Assembly (NCBI GenBank): GCA_028873575.1
Contig: JAGWHY010000004.1
Location: forward strand, 1-64,000
DNA from: Acidobacteriota bacterium
Lineage (GTDB): Bacteria > Actinomycetota > Acidimicrobiia > Acidimicrobiales > RAAP-2
Length of the DNA: 64,000 bases
Direction of reading: 5' to 3'
In this document: positions 17,094 to 25,555 of the stretch, piece after piece
How the letters are laid out: each line of letters opens with the position of its first letter
How positions within the stretch are numbered: position 1 is the stretch's first letter
The notes under the pieces: model-generated
Database searches by the model: none
What the model was told of the DNA's origin: nothing
The model's input: the letters and a program-made list of their open reading frames with translations, nothing else
Made by a program: the position numbers and the translations under genes

Positions 17094-17528
17094 GTGGGCA
17101 GTGTCAAAAAGGACATGGATCGTTGGCTGGGTGACGGCGGCATGGCGCTGCTCGGCCAGTTGGGCGCGACCTTTACGAGTTACGGCGTGGACGGAGAAGA
17201 TTTGGGTTGGGTCGAGGGTGACTTCGTCCCCGCGGCGCTCGCCTGTAACCCCCACGGCGTGGTGCAGGCCGGCGTGCACGCGGTCTTGTTGGACGCGGCG
17301 ATGAACTTCGCGACGAACGCCGCGCTCGGCGCGAGTGATCGCACGCAGGCCACGATCGAACTCACGACGGAACTACTACGACCCGCGACGCGCGACGCGG
17401 CGTACCTGCTGCGCGGTGACGTCGTGCGATTGACCCGTCAGATTGCCTACGCCGAGGCCAGCGTCTTCGACGGCGACGAGCAGTTAGTCTCGCGCGCGAC
17501 CGGCACGTTTTTACTGCACCGCGCCTAG
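17094..17528 (+). CDS. PaaI-type hotdog thioesterase
   Basis: A 144-residue hotdog-fold protein. CNPHGVVQAGVHAVLLDAAMNFA matches the PaaI/4HBT active-site helix, in which the usual HGG appears as QAG followed by the conserved D. TQATIELTTELLRPATRDA is the typical second strand pair. Such enzymes hydrolyse acyl-CoA or aryl-acyl-CoA thioesters. The start was chosen at GTG 17094 because of the -10 element just upstream; ATG 17115 is the alternative. It is divergent from a thiolase gene, which suggests shared fatty- or aromatic-acid metabolism. Confidence 0.8.
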   Translation: MGSVKKDMDRWLGDGGMALLGQLGATFTSYGVDGEDLGWVEGDFVPAALACNPHGVVQAGVHAVLLDAAMNFATNAALGASDRTQATIELTTELLRPATRDAAYLLRGDVVRLTRQIAYAEASVFDGDEQLVSRATGTFLLHRA

Positions 17529-18485
17529 TTAGATGTGGTTCGCCGGGATCTGGCCGAGCCGGCCGGCCTGGTAGTCCTCGAAGGCCTTTTGGAGTTCGTC
17601 CTTCGTGTTCATCACGAAAGGTCCGTAGGCCGCCACGGGTTCGCGGATGGGCTCGCCACCCAAGATGAGCACCTCGTAGGCGCTCGTGCGCGAGTCCTGC
17701 GTGTCGTTGGCCGCGAGTACCACGTAGTCACCGTCGACGTTGACCGCCATCTGACCCTCATTGAGGGCGACGCGGTCAAGCCCCACGCTGCCCCCGCCCT
17801 GGAGTACGTAGGTGAGCGCGTTGTACGCGGGGTTCCAGGGCAGCACGAGGTTCGCGCCGGGCATGATGGTGGCGTGCACCAAGGTGATGGGCGTGTGCGT
17901 GGAGCCGGGTCCGGCGAACTCGCCGAGTGCGCCCGCGATGATGCGTACCACTGCGTCACCGTGGTCGTTGGTCAATAACGCCACCGCCTGAGCGCCGATG
18001 TCTTGGTAGCGCGGCGTGGTCATCTTTAACTTCGCCGGGAGGTTGACCCAGAGCTGGATGCCGTGGAAAAGGCCGCCCGAGTCGATCAACGCGTCCGGCG
18101 GACGTTCGATGTGCAAGATCCCCGCGCCCGCGGTCATCCACTGGGTCGCGCCGTTTTCGATGACGCCACCACCGCCAATCGAGTCTTGGTGAAGAAAGGT
18201 TCCCTCCATCATGTAGGTCACGGTTTCGAAGCCGCGGTGCGGGTGCCACGGGGTGCCCTTGGGTTCACCCGGACCGTAGTCAATCTCACCCATCTGATCC
18301 ATGTGGACGAAGGGGTCGAGGTCCGCGAGGTCGATCCCGGCGAAGGCGCGACGTACCGGAAAACCCTCGCCCTCGAGACCGCGTGGCGCGGTGGTGATCG
18401 ATTTCACCCGGCGCGCGCGCGCGCCGTCGCGCGGGGCGGCAACCTTGGGTAGTTCGAGCGGGTTATCGACGGTAATGGCGGGCAT
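17529..18485 (-). CDS. Pirin family protein
   Basis: A 318-residue bicupin. The N-terminal cupin holds the iron ligands H81 and H83 (PWHPHRGFETVTY), H125 and E127 (GILHIERP), and a C-terminal pirin domain follows (FAGPGSTHTPI, NALTYVLQGGG). Bacterial pirins act as quercetinase-like dioxygenases or redox-sensitive regulators; which applies here is unknown. The ATG at 18485 is preceded at 7 nt by TAGGCT, supporting this start over longer in-frame options. Confidence 0.92.
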   Translation of the reverse strand: MPAITVDNPLELPKVAAPRDGARARRVKSITTAPRGLEGEGFPVRRAFAGIDLADLDPFVHMDQMGEIDYGPGEPKGTPWHPHRGFETVTYMMEGTFLHQDSIGGGGVIENGATQWMTAGAGILHIERPPDALIDSGGLFHGIQLWVNLPAKLKMTTPRYQDIGAQAVALLTNDHGDAVVRIIAGALGEFAGPGSTHTPITLVHATIMPGANLVLPWNPAYNALTYVLQGGGSVGLDRVALNEGQMAVNVDGDYVVLAANDTQDSRTSAYEVLILGGEPIREPVAAYGPFVMNTKDELQKAFEDYQAGRLGQIPANHI

Positions 18486-18490
18486 GGCTT

Positions 18491-19279
18491 CTAGCCTAAT
18501 GACGGCCGTGAATTCTCTTTCCGCTCGTGACGCGCGACCAGCACCACGGTGAGGGCGATGACGCCACTCGAGAGCAGCGCCACCGTACCCGGGCCCCAGT
18601 TCTTGCCCCCGAGGGCGACCGGTCGCCCGAGCCAGTCGGCGAACGACGCCCCGAGCGGACGGGTCAAGACGTAGGCGCACCAAAAGCTTGCGATGGGTTG
18701 ACGACGTCGCACGGCGAATTTGAGGCCGACGGCACTAAAGAGCGCGAGGAAGAAGAGTCCCGACTTGAGGTAGCCGAGACCAAGCGTGGCGGCGCTGCCG
18801 TCGCCGACGGCGGTGCCGAGAGCGAAGGTCGCCGTCACGGTGCTCCAGTAGAAGAGTTCTCGTCGTGACGACGTGATCGAATGAATAGAGAGCGTGTGCT
18901 CTACCCGCTGCCAGGTGACGAAGACCACCGCGAGCGCGACGGCGAAGACTGCGCTGGAGACCGCGTAGGGGACCCCAAGACCCACGTGCACGACGTCGGC
19001 GCACATGGTGCCAAAGACGCTGACCATGACGACCGCGAACCAGTACGGGTACGTCGAGTAGCGCGACCGCGCGAGCTGGGCAACGAGGGCGCCGACGAAG
19101 ACGACGCCCGAGACCAGCACCGCCGCGACGGGGTTGAAACGGTGCACGAAGTAGTCCGACGTCGCCTCGCCCATGCCGGTCGTGAGCAACTTAAGAAACC
19201 AGAACTGGGCCGTGACCTCGGGGACCTTGGGGGTAGCGAAGCGCCACGAGAGGTAGCGCGTCGCGTGACGAGCGCTCAC
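18491..19279 (-). CDS. COG4705-like multi-pass membrane protein
   Basis: A 262-residue membrane protein with about seven hydrophobic segments. It shows the internally repeated signature of the COG4705 family: KVPEVTAQFWFLKLLTTGMG near residue 18 and a diverged copy RELFYWSTVTATFALGTAVGD about 120 residues later. The family function is unknown. Its GTG start overlaps the stop of the upstream thioesterase gene by 4 nt, placing it third in the chain aminotransferase-thioesterase-membrane protein. The pirin promoter is embedded at its 3' end. Confidence 0.78.
   Translation of the reverse strand: MSARHATRYLSWRFATPKVPEVTAQFWFLKLLTTGMGEATSDYFVHRFNPVAAVLVSGVVFVGALVAQLARSRYSTYPYWFAVVMVSVFGTMCADVVHVGLGVPYAVSSAVFAVALAVVFVTWQRVEHTLSIHSITSSRRELFYWSTVTATFALGTAVGDGSAATLGLGYLKSGLFFLALFSAVGLKFAVRRRQPIASFWCAYVLTRPLGASFADWLGRPVALGGKNWGPGTVALLSSGVIALTVVLVARHERKENSRPSLG
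18493..18498 (-). promoter_or_regulatory. -10 element of the pirin gene
   Basis: TAGGCT ends 7 nt before ATG 18485 and overlaps the last codons of the upstream membrane-protein gene. Confidence 0.45.
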
Positions 19280-19914
19280 GTCGCCTTGCGTAGGTGGGCG
19301 AGAAATCGTTCGGGGTCGACGGCGACGAAGAGCGCACTGGCGCTCGCTACTTCGGTCTCACCGGCGAGGACGCTCGCGACGAGGTGCAGCTTTCGTCCGT
19401 CGCGTCGGTCGAGACGCGCGCTCGCGACCAATGGCGTGTGGAGTGGTGTGGGCGCGAGGTAGGTGATGTTGAGCTGACCGGTAAAGGCCAGCAGGTCGTG
19501 CACCGCGAGTACGAGGCCCATCGTTTCGTCAATGAGCGCGGCCACGACGCCGCCGTGCGATCGCCCCGGCGCGCCCTCGAAGGCCCTGCCGAGCGTCACC
19601 TCCATGAAGGCGGTGTCCCCCTCGCGCCACAGAGACGCGCCGAGTCCCATCGGGTTGGTCGAGCCCGACACGATGGAATCGGCGAAGAGCTGACGACGTT
19701 CGTGGCGCCCTTCGGCGGGGACGGCCATTTTGAATCCGTCGAGTGAGTCGGGTAGTTCGCGAACGCGCCGCGGCGCGCGCGTAAGCAGCTCATTCATCGC
19801 GTGCAGGTGCTCGCGTAATTGGGCGAGGGCTTCGGCGTCGAGGTCGCGGGCCACGAACTCGTGCCCGAGTTCGCGCATCGCGCCGGCGACGTCAGCGCGT
19901 AAGTCGTCGCTCAC
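19276..19914 (-). CDS. PaaI-family hotdog thioesterase
   Basis: A 212-residue protein with a helical N-terminal region and a C-terminal hotdog domain containing the canonical GRSHGGVVAALIDETMG active-site helix and FTGQLNITYLAPTPLHTPL. The layout is close to THEM4/PaaI-like acyl-CoA thioesterases. The GTG start overlaps the aminotransferase stop by 4 nt (GTGA), and its own end overlaps the next gene by 4 nt, so the three genes form a tightly coupled operon. The acyl substrate is unknown. Confidence 0.87.
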   Translation of the reverse strand: MSDDLRADVAGAMRELGHEFVARDLDAEALAQLREHLHAMNELLTRAPRRVRELPDSLDGFKMAVPAEGRHERRQLFADSIVSGSTNPMGLGASLWREGDTAFMEVTLGRAFEGAPGRSHGGVVAALIDETMGLVLAVHDLLAFTGQLNITYLAPTPLHTPLVASARLDRRDGRKLHLVASVLAGETEVASASALFVAVDPERFLAHLRKAT

Positions 19915-21257
19915 GCGGCCCCTAGGTAAAACTGACCCGCGACCGCGAGGGCGCGATCGAGTCGTGCCAGTCCGTCGCGCGCCTCGGCGTCGCTGATCGT
20001 GCACGGCGGCACGACGTGGAGGCGATTGAAGTTGGCGAAGATTAAGAGGTCTTCGTCGCGACAGGCCGCGAGGAGCGCGTTCATGGCCGGCGAGCTCTGG
20101 CCGTAGGGCGCGAGAGGCTCACGTGAGGCGCGGTCGCTCACTAAATCGAGCGCGAAGAAGACGCCGAGTCCCCGAACCTCACCGATGACGTGGTGGCGTC
20201 GCGCGAGTTCCTCTAAGCCCGGGCGCAGCACCTCGTCGCCGATACGTCGCGCGTTTTCGACGATGCCCTCATCGCGCATCGCGTCCATGGTGGCGACGGC
20301 CGACGCGCAGGCCAGGGGGTGCCCCGAGTAGGTGAGGCCGCCCGGGTACACGCGATCGTTGAACGTAGCGCTGACGGCCTCGTTCAACACGACGCCGCCG
20401 AGAGGGACGTAGCCCGAGTTCACGCCCTTGGCGAAGGTCACGAGGTCGGGCGCGACGTCGTGATCGAGGTACGCGAACCACGAGCCGACGCGGCCGAAGC
20501 CGCACATGACTTCGTCGGCGATGTAGATGATCCCGTACCGGTCGCAGAGTTCGCGAACGCCGCGTAGGTAGCCCGGTGGCGGCACCATGATGCCGGCCGT
20601 GCCGGGGATGGTCTCCAAGATGATCGCCGCGATGGTCGAGGGACCCTCGAAGCGGATCGTGTCTTCGAGATGCTCGAGGGCGCGCTCGCACTCTTCGGCC
20701 TCGTTCGCGGCGTAGAAGGTTGAACGGTAGAGAAACGGGCCGAAGAAGTGCACCACACCCGCCGATCCCTGGTCGTTGGCCCACCGACGCGGATCGCCGG
20801 TCAAATTGATGGAGGTTGCGGTCGCGCCGTGGTAACTACGGTACGTGGCGAGCACTTTGGGGCGACCCGTGTGCAGCCGGGCCATGCGTACCGCGTGTTC
20901 CACGGCTTCGGTGCCGCCGTTGGTGAAAAAGACCTTGGCCGCCCCTTCGAAGGAGTGGTCGAGAATCCGCTCGGCCGCCTCGTAGCGAGCGCGGTAGCCG
21001 TGTTGGGGCGCGATGGTGGCCAGCACACTGGCCTGCTCGCGGATCGCGGCCACGACACGAGGGTGCTGGTGGCCGATGTTGGTGTTCACGAGTTGCGACG
21101 AGAAGTCGAGAAACTTAGTGCCGTCTTCGCTCGTGACGTACACGCCCTCGGCGTCTTTGATCATGAGCGGATTGAGGGTGGACTGGGCGGACCACGAGTG
21201 AAAGACCGACGCGCGCTCGCGCTCGACGCTGGTCAGATTCGAACGGTCTGTGGCCAT
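19911..21257 (-). CDS. Class III PLP-dependent aminotransferase
   Basis: A 448-residue omega-aminotransferase. The PLP lysine is K277 in FAKGVNSGYVPLGG, D248 in YIADEVMCGFGR binds the pyridine ring, and FFTNGGTEAVEHA binds the phosphate. The pattern is nearest to taurine-pyruvate and putrescine/beta-alanine aminotransferases, but the amino donor cannot be read from sequence. GAGGAG lies upstream of the ATG. It heads an operon with a thioesterase and a membrane protein. A second class III enzyme, GabT-like, is at 54492. Confidence 0.9.
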   Translation of the reverse strand: MATDRSNLTSVERERASVFHSWSAQSTLNPLMIKDAEGVYVTSEDGTKFLDFSSQLVNTNIGHQHPRVVAAIREQASVLATIAPQHGYRARYEAAERILDHSFEGAAKVFFTNGGTEAVEHAVRMARLHTGRPKVLATYRSYHGATATSINLTGDPRRWANDQGSAGVVHFFGPFLYRSTFYAANEAEECERALEHLEDTIRFEGPSTIAAIILETIPGTAGIMVPPPGYLRGVRELCDRYGIIYIADEVMCGFGRVGSWFAYLDHDVAPDLVTFAKGVNSGYVPLGGVVLNEAVSATFNDRVYPGGLTYSGHPLACASAVATMDAMRDEGIVENARRIGDEVLRPGLEELARRHHVIGEVRGLGVFFALDLVSDRASREPLAPYGQSSPAMNALLAACRDEDLLIFANFNRLHVVPPCTISDAEARDGLARLDRALAVAGQFYLGAA

Positions 21258-21378
21258 CGGGAAATCTCCTCTTCGTGCCCGCAGGCGCCAAAGCGTGGCG
21301 AACGGCGTAGTTGGTCAATTCTACGACGCGAGGTACGCGAGCTCTCGACGCCACGCGTTTGGCGCAACGCAGCCCCGA

Positions 21379-21384
21379 TACTGT
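21379..21384 (+). promoter_or_regulatory. -10 element of the YdeI-like gene
   Basis: TACTGT lies exactly 6 nt before GTG 21391. It supports a short protein starting there and a leaderless transcript. Confidence 0.5.
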
Positions 21385-21390
21385 CGAGTC

Positions 21391-21657
21391 GTGAGCGCGA
21401 CACGGGTCGAGGGCGGTGCGGTGCACCAACTGCCCAAGGATCTACGCGCGGCGCTCCTCGATCATCCAACCGCGCTCGAGACGTGGCGCGACATCACGCC
21501 CCTAGCTCGTAATGAGTTCATCTGTTGGGTGGACGACGCCAAGCAAGTGACGACGAGAGCTCGACGTATTCGCCGAACAATTGAGGAACTTGAGGAAGGT
21601 CAACGTCGACCCTGTTGCTGGCCGGGCTGCAAGCACCGCGAACGCAACGGACATTGA
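21391..21657 (+). CDS. YdeI/OmpD-associated family protein (short form)
   Basis: An 88-residue protein matching the C-terminal YdeI/OmpD-associated domain: LPKDLRAALLDHP, then TPLARNEFICWVDDAKQVTTRARRIRRTIEEL in the family order. In enterobacteria YdeI relates to peptide resistance; here no role can be assigned. It lacks the N-terminal DUF1905 domain often fused to this module. The tail (PCCWPGCKHRERNGH) carries three Cys and two His, which could bind a metal. Confidence 0.78.
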   Translation: MSATRVEGGAVHQLPKDLRAALLDHPTALETWRDITPLARNEFICWVDDAKQVTTRARRIRRTIEELEEGQRRPCCWPGCKHRERNGH

Positions 21658-21711
21658 GAACTGTGAAATCCGGGATTTGTTTGACGCGATGAGATTTGAC
21701 GCCCCGGCGCG

Positions 21712-22830
21712 TTAGGGGAGTTTCACTCGTGACCAGGTGGCGCCACCGTCGAGGGAACGTAGAAGTTGGGTCGACGCGGGTGAGTAGTTCTGGTCGCAGA
21801 TCACGACACCGTGCCGCGCGTTCGTAAAGACGAGGTTGCTGATGTCAACGCAGACCAACTTTCCAACGTCGACGAAACGACCACCGGGTTCATTGACGAC
21901 GTAGAGCCTTCCCTCTGACGCGGCGGTGTTGCCGTAATCAAGCAGCGCGCGTGACGGGCTTACGGGGTCAAACGCTCCACCACCGGTGCCCGAGAATTCG
22001 AAGCGCGAAACGCTCGACCAATGGTCGCCACCGTTGCTCGAGTAGAAGAACGAAACGAGCATTCCCGTGGGGCATTGGGCCCACAACGCGGTCATTGATT
22101 CAGGAGTGAGGCCACAGGCCGAAACGCTGCCGAGCGGTCGTGCGGGTTCGCGGGTCCACACCCGGCCCCCATCGTGCGAGACATAGAGCAACGCCACCCG
22201 TGGGGCCTGTACGTTTAGCCACACGTTCTGGTCGTACGCGGCCAATGAAAATCCACTCTTCGCGAGGGTCGTCGGAACCGAATTGAACTTCCATGTCTTC
22301 GCGTTCAGCGCCGAACGTGCGACGCGGTATCCCTCGCAGTGGTGCGCCACGCAGTGCGCGACGACGGCGTAGAGGCGGTCGTGCGTGATGACGAGTTGTG
22401 ATGTCGTTAAACCCGTAGCGATCTGTTGACGGTGCCACGATCGCGTTCCGTCGAGCGTCACGTAGAGATTCGTCGTCGAACCTTGCGTAAGCAGTGCGTA
22501 GCCGTCTTGGGCATTGGCAAAGGTGAGCGTACGAAGGTTGCCGAGGGGGTTGCCCGCTACGTAAGACAGTGCGGGTAAGTGGAGCATCGTGAAATGATCT
22601 CCGAAGTCGGTGGTTTCTTCGAGGCGAAGGCAGGGTTCGTAGGTACAACCCTCAATGAAGCCACTCACGACGAAGAGTCGTGAGGTACCGGCAACGTTGG
22701 CCACCATTAGTGGCGTGGACGGCGAGGTTGTGGAGGCCGCCAAGGAGCTCGTGGCGCTCACGACACTCACCGTCGTAAGGATGAGGGCGACCACGAGCGT
22801 TTGTCGCCAACCAGTCCAGGGTGCGTCCAC
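21712..22830 (-). CDS. Secreted Asp-box (BNR-like) beta-propeller protein
   Basis: A 372-residue exported protein with a signal segment (TLVVALILTTVSVVSATSSLA, about residues 9-29), followed by repeats carrying Asp-box motifs of the S-x-D-x-G-x-x-W type (SHDGGRVW, SSNGGDHW, SLDGGATW). These mark sialidase-like or photosynthesis-repair-like propellers. No catalytic sialidase residues are evident, so a binding or structural role is more likely. GTG 22830 was chosen because CACTAT lies 6 nt upstream; longer in-frame starts would put the signal peptide far from the N-terminus. Two other Asp-box proteins occur at 42796 and 53419. Confidence 0.75.
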   Translation of the reverse strand: MDAPWTGWRQTLVVALILTTVSVVSATSSLAASTTSPSTPLMVANVAGTSRLFVVSGFIEGCTYEPCLRLEETTDFGDHFTMLHLPALSYVAGNPLGNLRTLTFANAQDGYALLTQGSTTNLYVTLDGTRSWHRQQIATGLTTSQLVITHDRLYAVVAHCVAHHCEGYRVARSALNAKTWKFNSVPTTLAKSGFSLAAYDQNVWLNVQAPRVALLYVSHDGGRVWTREPARPLGSVSACGLTPESMTALWAQCPTGMLVSFFYSSNGGDHWSSVSRFEFSGTGGGAFDPVSPSRALLDYGNTAASEGRLYVVNEPGGRFVDVGKLVCVDISNLVFTNARHGVVICDQNYSPASTQLLRSLDGGATWSRVKLP

Positions 22831-22836
22831 GTACTC

Positions 22837-22842
22837 ATAGTG
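22837..22842 (-). promoter_or_regulatory. -10 element of the Asp-box protein gene
   Basis: CACTAT lies 6 nt upstream of GTG 22830. It departs from TAnnnT at the first base but keeps A2 and T6 and the spacing. Confidence 0.35.
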
Positions 22843-23017
22843 GCACCATGAGGGTCTTCGTGCTGTTGGAGCGTTGGCGACGCCTCGCGCCCTCCAATTG
22901 AGAAGAACCTTTCGCCTGAGTGGCCGTCGGGGATATTCGCCCGCGATTTTCGCTGAAAGCCCAACGTACACACTCAAGTTGTCCGCGCAGGGGCTCACTT
23001 CAGGACTGGCATTGTGG

Positions 23018-23091
23018 TGGGGCTAGTAAGAATCGAACTTACGACCTCGTCATTATCAGTGACGCGCTCTAACCGACTGAGCTATAGCCCC
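23018..23091 (-). tRNA. tRNA-Ile (anticodon GAT)
   Basis: A canonical cloverleaf on the minus strand. The acceptor stem pairs GGGGCTA (23085-23091) with TAGCCCC (23019-23025), the anticodon loop is CTGATAA, and the T loop is TTCGATT. CCA is encoded at 23015-23017. It stands alone rather than inside an rRNA operon. Confidence 0.97.
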
Positions 23092-23126
23092 GCAGGGGTA
23101 CCAATCTACACCAGGCTCTCGAGGCC

Positions 23127-23930
23127 TCAGGCGGGCGGCTCTTCCCAGAATTTGGCGGCGATGGACTGTGAGGCGGTCGCGAGGAGGGTGCCCGATTCGC
23201 TCCACAAGAACGCGGTGCCTTGCGCGAAACCGCCGTAGAGCGCGTGCATGCGAATTTCGCACAGCACCCATTCGCTCGGGACCAAGGAGGCAACGCGAAT
23301 GGAGTTGTCGAGACTACGACCCATGGTGTTGCGTCCCAAGGGTTGGGTTGCCCCACCGGACACGTAGTCGCCGAAGATGGCGAGGGTGGGGGCGGAGGGG
23401 GTCAGGTGGCCCGGCACGCGCGCCCACAGCGCGGAGATGGGCGAGCCCGGAGTGCCGTCGAGTTGATCGAAGGAACGCCCGAGGGCAATACGCGTTTCGA
23501 CGTGGTCGAAGATCGAGTTATTGAACCGTCGCGGCATGACGCGCTCGGGACACTCCAGTGGCGCGGCGACGTCGGGCATCGTGACCCACGGCGTGGGCGC
23601 GCTGAGCACGCCGGTACCAAATGAGCCGTTGACGGTCAAGATCTCCCGGTCGTCGACGAAGGTCGTCGCGCGCGCCTGCGTCACGTGCCCACCCACCACG
23701 GCGAGATCGGTCACGACGTTCACCGTTGCGCCTAAAGGTGCGTAAGAGAGGTACTGCGCGGTGGCCCAGATGGTCGGACGTTCACTGGCCTCTTCGAGGG
23801 CCACGAGACCCGACGCGAGACCGCAGCCGCCGAAGAGGAACTGGCCGGGCGTGATCAGTCGTTCGGTGACCGCGAATCGCCAGGTGCGTTCGTCGACCCG
23901 CGTCATCCCGAGGAAGTCGCGGACCTGCAC
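23127..23930 (-). CDS. TesB-like acyl-CoA thioesterase (double hotdog)
   Basis: A 267-residue protein with two hotdog halves. The N-terminal half has FLFGGCGLASGLVALEEA and QYLSYAPLGATVNV; the C-terminal half has FGDYVSGGATQPLG, SLDNSIRV and GFAQGTAFLWSESGTLLATASQ, the last being the usual TesB ending. It probably hydrolyses medium or long acyl-CoAs in the cytosol. GTG 23930 fits the family start (VRDFLGMTRVDE) and has TAACCT upstream; GTG 23957 is an in-frame alternative. It is divergent from the membrane gene at 23988. Confidence 0.82.
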   Translation of the reverse strand: MQVRDFLGMTRVDERTWRFAVTERLITPGQFLFGGCGLASGLVALEEASERPTIWATAQYLSYAPLGATVNVVTDLAVVGGHVTQARATTFVDDREILTVNGSFGTGVLSAPTPWVTMPDVAAPLECPERVMPRRFNNSIFDHVETRIALGRSFDQLDGTPGSPISALWARVPGHLTPSAPTLAIFGDYVSGGATQPLGRNTMGRSLDNSIRVASLVPSEWVLCEIRMHALYGGFAQGTAFLWSESGTLLATASQSIAAKFWEEPPA

Positions 23931-23987
23931 GACCAGTGAGGTTAGCGAAGGCGCCACGCGTCGCGCGCCAACGACCAGACTGGGTCG

Positions 23988-24593
23988 GTGCTAGATCCTC
24001 GATTCGTCTACCTCGCGGCGGGACTCGCGGCCATCGGCGGCTACGGCTACGTCGCGAGTACGTTGCGCGGCTCGACGCGACCCAATCGGGTGACGTGGTC
24101 GCTGTGGGGTCTCGAGGGTGTCCTGGCGGCAGTCAACGAAGTGCAACAACACGTCGGGCTCGCCGCGATTATGACGTTGATGCTCGGACTCGTCCCGATC
24201 GTGGTGGTGGCCGCCTCGTTTCGCAATCCCCACGGCGTCTGGTCCATTGGCCTCTTCGACGTGGTCTGCGGCGTGGTGTCACTGCTCGGGCTCGTCGCCT
24301 GGCTCTTCGTCAATCAAGCGACGCTGGCGTTAGTGACCTTCGTCGCCGCCGATCAGATCGCGGCGTTACCGACGCTGCGTAAATCGTGGGTCGCGCCCGA
24401 GACCGAATCACCGCGCGTCTTCTCGCTCGGGGCACTCAACTGCCTGATCACCGTTTTAACGCTGCGCGCCTTCACCTCGGCGGGCGTGCTGTTTCCGGGC
24501 TGCGTGATGGTGATGGACACGATCTTGGCTCTCATGATCGTGACGCGCGCGGGACCTCGGTGGCGCCAGGCCCGCGACGCGTCCGTGGCGTAG
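23988..24593 (+). CDS. Multi-pass membrane protein of unknown function
   Basis: A 201-residue protein with about six hydrophobic segments spread over its length and short loops, including PNRVTWSLWGLEGVLAA and FVAADQIAALPTLRKSW. The paired NRVTW and QIAALPTLRKSW motifs recur in small membrane proteins of the PQ-loop/SemiSWEET-like or COG-unassigned type, but I cannot name the family. The start is GTG 23988, with CAGACT 6 nt upstream. It precedes the ctaG-like gene by 27 nt. Confidence 0.7.
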   Translation: MLDPRFVYLAAGLAAIGGYGYVASTLRGSTRPNRVTWSLWGLEGVLAAVNEVQQHVGLAAIMTLMLGLVPIVVVAASFRNPHGVWSIGLFDVVCGVVSLLGLVAWLFVNQATLALVTFVAADQIAALPTLRKSWVAPETESPRVFSLGALNCLITVLTLRAFTSAGVLFPGCVMVMDTILALMIVTRAGPRWRQARDASVA

Positions 24594-24608
24594 GCCGCGC
24601 CGCGCCAG

Positions 24609-24614
24609 TACCGT
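24609..24614 (+). promoter_or_regulatory. -10 element of the ctaG-like gene
   Basis: TACCGT lies exactly 6 nt before GTG 24621, predicting a leaderless mRNA. Confidence 0.5.
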
Positions 24615-24620
24615 GACCGG

Positions 24621-25463
24621 GTGGTGGCGCTTCCCTTTCACCTGCACGTCATTGCCCTCATCGCGATTCTCGCCGGCCTCGTGAGCGTCGTGCGCGTCTC
24701 GACGACGAGGCGTGAACGACTGCTCGGGAGTGTCGCGGTCGCCGGCTTCGCCGCCGTCACCCTGTGGCCCGTCGGCGACGTCGCGGCGAGTGTCTCGCTG
24801 AGCGTCGCGACGCTGCAGCGACTCGTGCTCATGCTGCTCGTCGCGCCACTCATGATGCTCGCGGCGCCCACGTCGACCTGGGTAGCGGTAACCCGTCCCG
24901 CGTTCGTTGACGCCGTGGCCCGTCGACTCGTGCGTCCGGTGCCGGCCCTCGCGATCGTGACGATCGTCGGCACTTTCACGTTGTCGGTGCCGGTCGTCGA
25001 TTGGGGTGCGCGATCGTTGTGGGCGAGAGATCTCATCATCGTGGGTGTCGTCGCGCTCGGGGTCGTCTTATGGCTCCCGGCCCTCGGCCTGGTACCGGGC
25101 GCGCGCCGCCTGAGCGAGGTCGCGCGCGCCGCTTACGTGTTCGTCGCGGCGCTGGTGGTCACGAGTCTTTCGCTGGTGTGGATCTTCGCGAAGCATCCGC
25201 TCTACCCGGCGTTGCACTCTCAACAACGGTTCGTGCACCTCTCGCCGCTGGCCGACCAGCAGGTCGCCGGATTCGTGGCGAAGTTGGGGGCGTATCTCCC
25301 CATGTGGATCGTGGCCTTCGTGATCTTCTCGCGCGCCGATCAACGCGGCGTCGATCTCGAGTCGTCGCCGTTGCACTGGGCCGACGTCGAACGTGAACTC
25401 TTGCGCGCGGAGCGTCAACGTCGACGCGCGCACGCACGAACGTCGGCACCCACGGGGGAGTAG
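24621..25463 (+). CDS. ctaG: Caa3-type CtaG family cytochrome oxidase assembly protein
   Basis: A 280-residue membrane protein with about seven segments and a basic C-terminal tail. FHLHVIALIAILAG, LQRLVLMLLVAPLMMLAAP (the conserved H/Q-rich helix of this family) and SQQRFVHLSPLADQQVAGFVAKLG fit the caa3_CtaG family, which aids Cu-site maturation of haem-copper oxidases. The context agrees: ctaA, ctaB and a TlpA-like thioredoxin lie within 5 kb. The oxidase subunits themselves are outside the window. Its stop codon overlaps the tRNA-Ala promoter. Confidence 0.82.
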   Translation: MVALPFHLHVIALIAILAGLVSVVRVSTTRRERLLGSVAVAGFAAVTLWPVGDVAASVSLSVATLQRLVLMLLVAPLMMLAAPTSTWVAVTRPAFVDAVARRLVRPVPALAIVTIVGTFTLSVPVVDWGARSLWARDLIIVGVVALGVVLWLPALGLVPGARRLSEVARAAYVFVAALVVTSLSLVWIFAKHPLYPALHSQQRFVHLSPLADQQVAGFVAKLGAYLPMWIVAFVIFSRADQRGVDLESSPLHWADVERELLRAERQRRRAHARTSAPTGE

Positions 25464-25466
25464 ATT
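25461..25466 (+). promoter_or_regulatory. -10 element of tRNA-Ala
   Basis: TAGATT begins 17 nt before the mature tRNA and overlaps the ctaG stop codon. A start about 7 nt downstream would give a very short 5' leader. Confidence 0.45.
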
Positions 25467-25477
25467 GGTGACTCTTT

Positions 25478-25550
25478 GGGGACGTAGCTCAGTTGGTAGA
25501 GCGCGGGCTTTGCAAGCCTGAGGTCGTGGGTTCGAGACCCATCGTCTCCA
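25478..25550 (+). tRNA. tRNA-Ala (anticodon TGC)
   Basis: A cloverleaf with acceptor GGGGACG/CGTCTCC, anticodon loop TTTGCAA and T loop TTCGAGA. CCA is not encoded. It is a single gene, not part of an rRNA operon. Confidence 0.97.
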
Positions 25551-25555
25551 CGTAG

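Noticed and set aside
21665-21677. Short palindrome AAATCC-G-GGATTT between convergent genes
   Set aside because: Its loop is too small for a hairpin and there is no U-run, so I do not call it a terminator.
23014-23238. Plus-strand reading frame over tRNA-Ile
   Set aside because: It is antisense to the tRNA and to the start of no gene; the peptide is the usual tRNA-Ile artefact (VGLVRIELTT type).
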